A DNA stretch of 8,188 nt. Origin: Nitrospirota bacterium (GTDB taxonomy: Bacteria; Nitrospirota; Nitrospiria; Nitrospirales; Nitrospiraceae). The position numbers and the translations under genes are program-made. Positions 1-5,268 of this stretch are shown in pieces. The notes beneath the pieces are model-generated. The model was not told the DNA's origin and ran no database searches. It was given only the letters and a program-made list of their open reading frames with translations. The stretch spans positions 1 to 8,188 of the forward strand of contig JAIBHQ010000076.1 in NCBI GenBank assembly GCA_020028595.1. Direction: 5' to 3'. Every line of letters begins with the position of its first letter. Position 1 is the stretch's first letter.

Positions 1-182
1 AGCGGTCGGCTCTGCCCGGCAGCATGACACCGGGCACAGTCTTTCTCAGAAATCCCCTTATGCGCCGGCGTTGCCGGTATGACCGGATTGCGGTCTCTCG
101 GAGACGGCAGAAGCGATACGCCCACGACGACAAGTGCGACCGCCCCGGCAAAGAGCCAATCGCTCTTACGCAATGTGATCAT
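1..182 (-). CDS. membrane-anchored c-type cytochrome, N-terminal fragment
   Basis: This partial gene runs off the left edge; 60 codons are visible. Residues 1-7 are short and basic-leaning (MITLRKS). They are followed by a hydrophobic segment at about residues 9-26 that would act as an uncleaved membrane anchor or signal sequence. A Pro-rich linker leads to a CARCH heme-binding motif (CxxCH) at residues 49-53, so the protein should carry covalent heme c on the periplasmic side. An in-frame stop lies two codons upstream of the ATG, which fixes that ATG as the first possible start. The Shine-Dalgarno match is weak. The gene follows scpB in the same direction with an 85-base gap and has its own candidate promoter. 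Whether it is mono- or multiheme cannot be told because the rest lies outside the window. A cytochrome c3/c7-like or NrfB-like electron carrier is possible, but that is inference. Confidence 0.75.
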   Translation of the reverse strand, partial: MITLRKSDWLFAGAVALVVVGVSLLPSPRDRNPVIPATPAHKGISEKDCARCHAAGQSRP

Positions 183-199
183 AACAACTCATCAGGGCA

Positions 200-228
200 A
201 TTCTACGGGAGCGTCGAGGAGTGGACAA
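200..228 (-). promoter_or_regulatory. candidate sigma70 promoter for the cytochrome gene
   Basis: Reading the minus strand, a -35 box TTGTCC (223-228) is separated by 17 bases from a -10 box TAGAAT (200-205). This lies just upstream of the cytochrome start at 182 and would give a leader of only about 10 bases. It suggests the gene can be transcribed independently of scpB. The match is by eye only. Confidence 0.4.
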
Positions 229-267
229 GCCAATGCACGCGTGTCGAAGGGAACGTCAATACAGCTG

Positions 268-1029
268 TCAGGACTTCGGCGAGGATTCAGCTTCGGACGA
301 TTCGTCCGAGGTGCCGGCGGCCACGGTCTCCTGATCGCCGACGAACAATCCGTCCTCGACCGGCAGCATCGCCTGCTCGGCCTCGCCCAGCTCTTTAAAC
401 TCGCGGAGCGGCGGCAGCTGCGACAGATCGCTGAGGCCGAACTGCTGGAGAAAGAGCTTCGTCGTTCCGTACATGATCGGGCGGCCCGGCACGTCCTTTC
501 GCCCCACCATCCGAATCAACTTGCGCTCCAGCAACGTGCGCAGGACGCCGGACACTTCCACGCCTCGAATCTGCTCGATTTCCGCGCGCACAATCGGCTG
601 TTTGTAGGCGACGATCGCCAGCGACTCCATCCCCGACCGGGACACCTTCGGCGAGGCCTTTGCTTTGGCCAGGCGCTTGATCCAGGGCGCATGCTCGGCC
701 CGCGTGACGATTTGATAGCCGCCCGCCAGCTCGACCATCTGCACACCGCGCCCCTCGCGGTCGAAATCTTCGCGTAACGATTGCAGCGCGTGCCTGAGTT
801 CGCTTTTCGATACAGTCCCAAGGGCAACCATGAGCCGTTCCAGCGGAACCGGCTCGGCAGTGACAAATAGCAGCGACTCCAGGATCGCCTTGAGTTCCCG
901 CTCCTCCAGCGCCTGCATCCGGGTGGACTCTTCACTCTCACCCGCCAGAACTGCCGCAGCCGGCTCATCCGACACAGACGGCGTCTCCTGCATGGGCTCA
1001 CCCGATTCGATGTTCTCTGTCTCGTCCAT
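268..1029 (-). CDS. scpB: segregation and condensation protein B
   Basis: ScpB is the kite subunit of the Smc-ScpAB condensin. It dimerises and binds ScpA, helping compact and segregate the chromosome in the cytoplasm. Two winged-helix domains are visible. The first begins at the ELKAILESLLFVTAEPV segment and includes GGYQIVTR. The second carries the family signature ESLAIVAYKQPIVRAEIEQI, then RGVEVSGVLRTLLERKLI and GRKDVPGRPIMYGTT, ending at FGLSDLSQLPPL. The N-terminus (about 45 residues) and the tail are acidic, low-complexity extensions. I chose the ATG at 1029 (253 residues) because GAGGAGG sits at the right distance before it. An in-frame ATG at 1047 would add MAEEEV, but it has no Shine-Dalgarno sequence and would place the real one inside the coding region. 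scpA lies upstream in the same direction, separated by a palindromic element. Confidence 0.93.
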   Translation of the reverse strand: MDETENIESGEPMQETPSVSDEPAAAVLAGESEESTRMQALEERELKAILESLLFVTAEPVPLERLMVALGTVSKSELRHALQSLREDFDREGRGVQMVELAGGYQIVTRAEHAPWIKRLAKAKASPKVSRSGMESLAIVAYKQPIVRAEIEQIRGVEVSGVLRTLLERKLIRMVGRKDVPGRPIMYGTTKLFLQQFGLSDLSQLPPLREFKELGEAEQAMLPVEDGLFVGDQETVAAGTSDESSEAESSPKS

Positions 1030-1034
1030 AACTT

Positions 1035-1041
1035 CCTCCTC
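1035..1041 (-). promoter_or_regulatory. strong ribosome binding site fixing the scpB start
   Basis: On the minus strand GAGGAGG is followed by five bases and then the ATG at 1029. This is the best Shine-Dalgarno sequence around the gene and argues against the longer start at 1047. It also means scpB has its own initiation signal and does not depend on coupling to scpA. Confidence 0.7.
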
Positions 1042-1100
1042 GGCCATGCGTTAGCATGGTTCCGTAAAACAGGGCCACTGGTCATGACCCAAGTGACGCC

Positions 1101-1225
1101 CAGGATGTTCAAAAAGACCTTCCAGCAAGGCCGCAGCGAGCGAAAAGCCGAGACGTACTTTTTTCTGTACGTCGCAGGCTTCGAGCGATGCGAGAACGAC
1201 GCTGGAGGTCTTTTTCAACATCCTG
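1101..1225. repeat. 125-bp imperfect palindromic element between scpA and scpB
   Basis: The two ends are an inverted repeat. Bases 1101-1126 match the reverse complement of 1201-1225 with one mismatch and one single-base gap; both ends read CAGGATGTT when read inwards. A perfect 7-bp inner stem, GACGTAC (1152-1158) with GTACGTC (1167-1173), surrounds an 8-base loop rich in T. Between the outer arms and the inner stem the pairing is partial (for example GAAGCC-type matches). Transcribed, it would fold into one long bulged hairpin. The element starts on the base immediately after the scpA stop codon. It encodes no recognisable protein. It looks like a REP/MITE-type dispersed repeat. I recall similar elements scattered through Nitrospira genomes, but this is memory, not a search result. 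It may act as an attenuator or an mRNA-stability element within the scpAB transcript. Confidence 0.85.
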
Positions 1226-2026
1226 TTAGAGTTCGACCGGTTCATCGTCGGTAACCGGCGCAAACGACCGCATGACAAGAATGGCGCCGAACGCCTCGCC
1301 CTGGAACAACCGCACCAGTTTCATCTTGACCAACTCCAGCAAGGCCAGGAACGACACAATCACGACCAGCCGATGCGTCTGATCTTCAAACAGTGATTGG
1401 AAGGTGACCGATTCCCTGGCGTCCAGGGCCTCAAGGATCACGTTCATGCGATCTTTGACGGTCAGATTCTCCGGAACGATCTCCACCAGACTGCCGGCCG
1501 GCAGACGCGCCAACACGCCCTGCAGGGCGTCCACCAGATCGAAGAGGCTGACATCATCCAACGAGACCTCATCCGACCGGACCGGCGGCAACGGCATCGG
1601 TTCACGCGCATAAATCTCCCGCCAGAGCCGTTCGCGGTCATCGAGCTGCCTGGCTGCATCCTTGAATTGCCGGTATTCCAACAACCGGCGGATTAATTCT
1701 TCGCGCGGGTCCGGCCCGTCCTCGTCATCAATGTCCATCTCATCCGTCGGCAGCAGCATGCGCGACTTGATGTGGACCAGCGTCGCCGCCATCACGAGAA
1801 ATTCTCCGGCAACGGCAAGATTAAGCGACTTCATCATGCTCAGATAGTCCAGGTACTGCTGCGCGATCATGGCGATGGGAATGTCATAGATATTGACCTG
1901 ATTTTTCTTGATGAGATGCAGCAAGAGGTCCAGCGGCCCCTCGAAATGCTCAAGCCGGACCTGGTAGGGCAACTCCATTTGCTCCGTCTGGTCCATGCGG
2001 TCCTTGCGATCAGGCTCGTCCAGCAC
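1226..2026 (-). CDS. scpA: segregation and condensation protein A
   Basis: ScpA is the kleisin subunit of the Smc-ScpAB condensin. It bridges the Smc heads and binds a ScpB dimer. The N-terminal kleisin segment is clear: HFEGPLDLLLHLIKKNQVNI (residues 27-46), then IPIAMIAQQYLDYL, and FLVMAATLVHIKSRMLLP at about 76-93. An acidic loop (DEMDIDDEDGPDP) follows, then EELIRRLLEYRQFKDAA. The C-terminal winged helix contains VTFQSLF and FLALLELVKMKLVRLFQGEAFG. The length of 266 residues is normal for the family. The start is GTG, chosen because GGAGAG lies about nine bases upstream and the reading frame begins there. The ATGs at 1996 and 1978 also have purine-rich sequence nearby and remain possible. 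It is transcribed first, from a candidate promoter just upstream, followed by the palindromic element and scpB. Confidence 0.94.
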   Translation of the reverse strand: MLDEPDRKDRMDQTEQMELPYQVRLEHFEGPLDLLLHLIKKNQVNIYDIPIAMIAQQYLDYLSMMKSLNLAVAGEFLVMAATLVHIKSRMLLPTDEMDIDDEDGPDPREELIRRLLEYRQFKDAARQLDDRERLWREIYAREPMPLPPVRSDEVSLDDVSLFDLVDALQGVLARLPAGSLVEIVPENLTVKDRMNVILEALDARESVTFQSLFEDQTHRLVVIVSFLALLELVKMKLVRLFQGEAFGAILVMRSFAPVTDDEPVEL

Positions 2027-2064
2027 GTGCGGCGCTCTCCACTAATCAGTGTAAAACCTGTGTA

Positions 2065-2093
2065 TTTATACAACCTTATGGGGTGATATGCAA
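2065..2093 (-). promoter_or_regulatory. candidate sigma70 promoter for scpA-scpB
   Basis: On the minus strand a -35 box TTGCAT (2088-2093) is followed by a 17-base spacer and a -10 box TATAAA (2065-2070). The spacing is ideal and the surroundings are AT-rich compared with the rest of the window. The predicted transcript would start near 2058, leaving a leader of roughly 30 bases before the GTG. The 105-base gap between the pentapeptide gene and scpA holds nothing else I can name, and I see no convincing terminator hairpin for the upstream gene. Confidence 0.55.
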
Positions 2094-2131
2094 GTGGAAT
2101 TCTATATGTTGTGGGTCCGCCGGTGTCTGCC

Positions 2132-3140
2132 CTAACGCGTCCGCATGCTCCAAAGGAACACCACGGTAAAGACCGCCAGTATTGCGGCAATACCATACAT
2201 CATGCGCGGATCCTGCAGGCTCCCGGGCGAAGGCCGCGCGCCACTGGCTTTGACACGGGCAAAGCGCGGTTGCACGTCGAACATGACCTTGGAAAAATCG
2301 TCGATCCCCTTGAATTGTGCATCGGAAAAATCAGCCAGCCCCCGGAAGGTGGACCGCCGAAAGTAGGCATCCCGTTCAAAGACCGTGAACGTAAAAAACA
2401 CCTCCCGCTCGAACAGCGCCTCTGAAAAATCCAGGATGCCGCCGAACCGGCTGCCTGAAAATCCGGTTCCCATCTTGAAATACGTCCGCGAAAAGCTCGC
2501 CTCCTTCTCGAACGTCACTTCAAGAAACTCCGCCAGACCATTGAACCCGGCCCTGAGAAAGGACACCGACTCGCCGAAGACGGAGCGGTGAAAGCGGGAA
2601 TGGGGGCCAAAGGCCGTTTTCTCGAAACGGACCGGTTGCGTGAACAGCGCCTGAACGAAAAACGCCTGCGAGAGAAACACCGCTTCGGAACAGTCGACCG
2701 GCCCCAGGAAAACCATGCGGGAAAAGTCGGCGGTGCGTTCGAACGTCGTGCCGGTCAGCGCAACCGGCCCCTGCACGACCACATAGCCGTCCGCGCAAGA
2801 GAGCCGGCTGGTTTGAAATCGCCTCGACCTTCACGGACGGCAGCGCGTCGAAGAAAAGATCCCCGACAATCAGCGCCCCGTCGATATCCACCCCCCTGCC
2901 GTTCTTCAGCGCGGCAAACACCTCGTCCGCTTTGACGGCCTGCGCCTCGCGCTCCTGTTCGGTGCACTCCGAGCCGAGATGGCGAACGAACAGCGCAGGC
3001 TGATCCGGGCGCTCGCGCTCCAGCACGCACGCGCTCTGCGCCTGGGGCACATCCCAGCCGTTCACCCAGACACCGACCGCCACCACAGCCAGGACCACAC
3101 CACGCCCCATTCGCATGCGTGCGCTCATCCGGCCGATCAT
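2132..3140 (-). pseudogene. exported pentapeptide-repeat protein, interrupted by a one-base frameshift
   Basis: Two minus-strand frames together make one gene. From the ATG at 3140 the first frame encodes a signal sequence or anchor (hydrophobic at about residues 14-29), a Cys pair (38 and 59), and a segment ending in DIDGALIVGDLFFDALPSV (about 85-103). The frame then changes between 2830 and 2782. The second frame encodes about 190 residues with Phe roughly every fifth position (for example TTFERTADFSRMVFLGPV), as in pentapeptide-repeat right-handed beta-helices. It ends in a hydrophobic helix (IAAILAVFTVVFLW) and basic MRTR. Dropping one base from the CC pair at 2810-2811 joins the frames as ISNSRLSCADGYVVVQGPV and gives a 335-residue protein. 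The start overlaps the preceding stop (ATGA), implying coupled translation. It is predicted to face the periplasm, with the C-terminal helix as anchor. The molecular function is unknown. It may be a real mutation or a sequencing error. Confidence 0.75.
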
Positions 3141-3592
3141 GAGGCTTCTTTCAACGCGTTGAGCAGGGCCTCGTGTTGCTCGTGCGTCAGCCGGTGCATG
3201 CCGAGATTGAGGCGCCGCGTCAACTCGGCATGATCGGGCACGTCCAGAATCTGCCGCAGCATTGCCAGGCTCTGCTCGGACGACGACGGCCACTGGCGCA
3301 GCTGCGTGATGGCCACATATCCATACCGGGCTTCCGTCCGCAGCTCGTCCCGCACAAGCGCGTCCAACCGGTCGAGCGGCTGTACGCCGGACGAAATGGA
3401 AAAATGTGCGCAGATGCCTTCCTTCAGGACATAGACAAACCCGCATGACTCGGCGGACAGATAGCGCTGCACATTCTCGGAAATCAACGCGCTGCGCAGC
3501 CCCCAGACGCAGTGAGCCAGTTGCAGATCGGCGCTGTCCCGCGAACTCCGTTCGCGGAGCGCGCCGGCGACGAACAAAAAATGACTGGTCAT
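3137..3592 (-). CDS. hypothetical protein, cytoplasmic, 151 residues
   Basis: I do not recognise this family. From the ATG at 3592 the protein has no signal peptide and no membrane helix. The first half contains FLFVAGALRE (5-14), a conserved-looking HCVWGLR (27-33), and strands CGFVYVLKEG and CAHFSIS (50-67). The second half is helical: LDRLDALVRDELRTEARYG (73-91), LAMLRQILDV (109-118), ELTRRLNLGMHRLT (123-136), ending EALLNALKEAS. This suggests a small alpha/beta domain followed by a helical tail. A longer start at TTG 3682 is open but has its Shine-Dalgarno sequence too far away (about 14 bases), so I prefer the ATG, although GGAA upstream of it is only a fair signal. Its stop overlaps the start of the pentapeptide gene by four bases, so the two are probably co-translated and may be functionally linked. 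Confidence 0.65.
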   Translation of the reverse strand: MTSHFLFVAGALRERSSRDSADLQLAHCVWGLRSALISENVQRYLSAESCGFVYVLKEGICAHFSISSGVQPLDRLDALVRDELRTEARYGYVAITQLRQWPSSSEQSLAMLRQILDVPDHAELTRRLNLGMHRLTHEQHEALLNALKEAS

Positions 3593-3693
3593 GTTGATGA
3601 GATTCCGGCCGTCAGGACCGGTTCGGACAATCGAAAGGAGGCCGGCAGGAGTGCGTTCCGTCTGATGCCGTAGTGGAAACAATCACCGCGTCG

Positions 3694-4098
3694 CTATTCC
3701 TCGTCTTCTCCGGAGAGTTCGTCCGGTTTATCGAGATAGTCGCTCCGCCCTCCCTCTTCATCGAGCGGCTCATCGTCGTCCATGTCGTCCCGCACCGCGG
3801 CAGGCACCTCGTCCGCGAGGTCGTCATCTATCTCGATGTCGTCCGGCAGCGCCTCCCGCAAGGAGTCCTGCCGGGAAGACTGCGGCTTCACGGCACGTAC
3901 CGGCGGCTGAGCCCGCTGCGGCAAGCTGGCAGGCGCAACGACCGGCGGCGTCTTCGCCGTCGTGGAAGCTTTCTTCTTACCGGCCCGCGTGGCTTTCCGT
4001 GCGCTCTTTGTTTTTCCCGCGGCACGCTTTTTCGCCACCTTCGCCTTCCTGGTCGCCTTCCGAGCCGCACGCTTCGCCGCTTTCTTCTTCTTCGCCAT
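3694..4098 (-). CDS. histone H1-like basic protein with acidic tail
   Basis: This is a 134-residue low-complexity protein with a sharp charge split. Residues 1-49 are almost entirely Lys, Ala and Arg (starting MAKKKKAAKRAARKATRKAK), like the tails of histone H1, chlamydial Hc1 or AlgP-type proteins. Residues 50-78 are a Pro/Gln-rich linker (TPPVVAPASLPQRAQPP). Residues 79-134 are dominated by Asp and Glu (DDIEIDDDLADEV, DDMDDDEPLDEEGG, ending SGEDEE). The basic part should bind DNA or RNA without sequence preference, and the acidic part could tune that binding; both points are inference. The ATG at 4098 is chosen because a GGGGGAGGAG stretch lies just before it. ATGs at 4113 and 4149 would extend through that ribosome site. 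The next gene downstream follows about 100 bases later on the same strand. Compositional bias limits any homology argument. Confidence 0.7.
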   Translation of the reverse strand: MAKKKKAAKRAARKATRKAKVAKKRAAGKTKSARKATRAGKKKASTTAKTPPVVAPASLPQRAQPPVRAVKPQSSRQDSLREALPDDIEIDDDLADEVPAAVRDDMDDDEPLDEEGGRSDYLDKPDELSGEDEE

Positions 4099-4161
4099 CT
4101 CCTCCCCCTTCATCCTCAGCACATCGCTGTACACCGTTGTGGGCCCCATCTAGCATGAAAG

Positions 4162-4171
4162 GGTTATGGCT
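4162..4171. repeat. 10-bp direct repeat, copy 1 (GGTTATGGCT)
   Basis: An exact copy of the same ten bases occurs at 4218-4227. Both lie in the region upstream of the H1-like gene, 56 bases apart, on either side of an AT-rich stretch (4194-4212). They could be an operator pair or chance. Apart from these, the gap between the H1-like gene and the Ig-like gene (4099-4219) shows no convincing promoter or terminator. Confidence 0.3.
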
Positions 4172-4217
4172 TGCAACCAGCCTGCGACACAAGTAATAAA
4201 AACAAAATAATACAGCT

Positions 4218-4227
4218 GGTTATGGCT
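4218..4227. repeat. 10-bp direct repeat, copy 2 (GGTTATGGCT)
   Basis: This is the second copy of the repeat at 4162-4171. It overlaps the last codons and stop (TAA at 4220-4222) of the Ig-like protein gene, which weakens the case for a dedicated operator. Confidence 0.3.
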
Positions 4228-5200
4228 CAACCCAGACGTTCATGACTACCGGGAAACTATCCGCGCCTTTTACCAGATCAGGGCCTTTCATGTCCGTCAC
4301 ACTGAGCCGGAACTGGAGCAACCGGCGCGCCGAGACCTTGGGAGCGACAAACGTCGCCGTCGCAGAATCAGGATCCAGCAGCGAGACCTTCTGTCCACGG
4401 ATTTGAGTCCAGGCATACTTCAACGGATCTCCATCGGGGTCGGCACTCTGCAAGCCGCTCAGAACCACCCTCGCGCCTCCCTTCACGGTCAGATCGGGGC
4501 TTGTCCGGGCCATCGGCGCTCTGTTTGGCTCCACCTCTCCTTTGACGATCACCTCCAGAACGCCGGATTTGCCCCGATTGCTCACCGTCAGCATGGCCTT
4601 CCCGTTCCCCACAACCTGCACGGCGCCGTCAGGGTGGAGTGCGATAATGCGCGCATCGGACGACTCGTACCGGCTTCCGGCCGATCCGCCACCGATCCGT
4701 CTCGTCACGCCGTCTGCAAACTGGCCGAGCACCGGCACTTCCAGCAGCCTGCCGATGGTATCCAGGCGCCACGGCTTTTCGACTTCGAATTCGATACTGA
4801 TCAGCTCGACGCGCGGCTCGACCTGGAGGAGAATCTCGTCGAATTCTTCCCGCCCGGCCAACCGGCCTCGGGACACCTCTCCCACAGCCAGCAGCCGCAT
4901 CGTGCCGATCGCATCTTGCGGGACGGTGAGCGGGCCGCCGTAGGCAGGCACCGACGCGGCGGTTGCACTCAGCGCCGTTGACGCCTGCTGGAGCAGGGCC
5001 GGCTCCTCACCCTGCCGATACCAGAAATAGCGCACGCGATGCACGCCCATCTCGGCTCCAAGATCAACGCGGGCCGTGATGACCTGCCCCGGTGCGACCA
5101 CGGCGTCCGGCAACGGTTCCCGAATCGTGAACGCATCGGCGGCGGCAGGAGCTAGCCACAGACTCAAGACTGTTGTTGTGATGAACCACTGGAGAAGCAT
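4220..5200 (-). CDS. secreted protein with Ig-like (Big2-like and PKD/REJ-like) domains
   Basis: This 326-residue exported protein has a typical signal peptide (MLLQWFITTTVLSLWLAPAA, cleavage likely after ADA at 21-23). The first region (about 25-128) is a beta-rich segment with GVHRVRYFWYRQGEEPAL, resembling Ig-like folds that handle envelope or surface contacts. A second region (about 131-222) has the look of a bacterial Ig-like (Big2) repeat: LGQFADGVTRRI, ARIIALHPDGAVQVVGNGKA, VLEVIVKG. A third (about 227-325) matches the PKD/REJ/K319-type fold: NRAPMARTSPDLTVKGGARV, LQSADPDGDPLKYAWTQIRG, ATFVAPKV and LQFRLSVTDMKG. I chose the ATG at 5200 because it begins the signal peptide and has GGAG six bases upstream. 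The open frame extends further upstream, but with arginine-rich shadow sequence. It lies 68 bases after the hydrolase stop on the same strand, so the two may share a transcript. The ligand is unknown. Confidence 0.75.
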   Translation of the reverse strand: MLLQWFITTTVLSLWLAPAAADAFTIREPLPDAVVAPGQVITARVDLGAEMGVHRVRYFWYRQGEEPALLQQASTALSATAASVPAYGGPLTVPQDAIGTMRLLAVGEVSRGRLAGREEFDEILLQVEPRVELISIEFEVEKPWRLDTIGRLLEVPVLGQFADGVTRRIGGGSAGSRYESSDARIIALHPDGAVQVVGNGKAMLTVSNRGKSGVLEVIVKGEVEPNRAPMARTSPDLTVKGGARVVLSGLQSADPDGDPLKYAWTQIRGQKVSLLDPDSATATFVAPKVSARRLLQFRLSVTDMKGPDLVKGADSFPVVMNVWVEP

Positions 5201-5268
5201 CGTCGACTCCGCCCAGGAAGTATAGCGAGGCCTGTGCGACGAGTCCACGCGCGCCCGCACGGCGCGGA

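Noticed and set aside
79..777. Long plus-strand open frame over scpB
   Set aside because: It lies antisense to a clear scpB, has no ribosome site, and its product has no recognisable domain. This is typical of high-GC shadow frames.
1051..1278. Minus-strand 75-codon open frame crossing the palindromic element
   Set aside because: It starts inside the 3' end of scpA in another frame and is mostly made of the repeat sequence. It has no ribosome site and looks like a by-product of the element.
2027..2131. Possible terminator between the pentapeptide gene and scpA
   Set aside because: The GC-rich stretch near 2114-2131 does not form a continuous stem and is not followed by a T-run on the transcribed strand.
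3141..3446. Upstream extension of the pentapeptide N-terminal frame
   Set aside because: The extension overlaps the coding region of the 151-residue protein and is arginine-rich shadow sequence. The signal peptide begins at the ATG at 3140 (coupled to the upstream stop).
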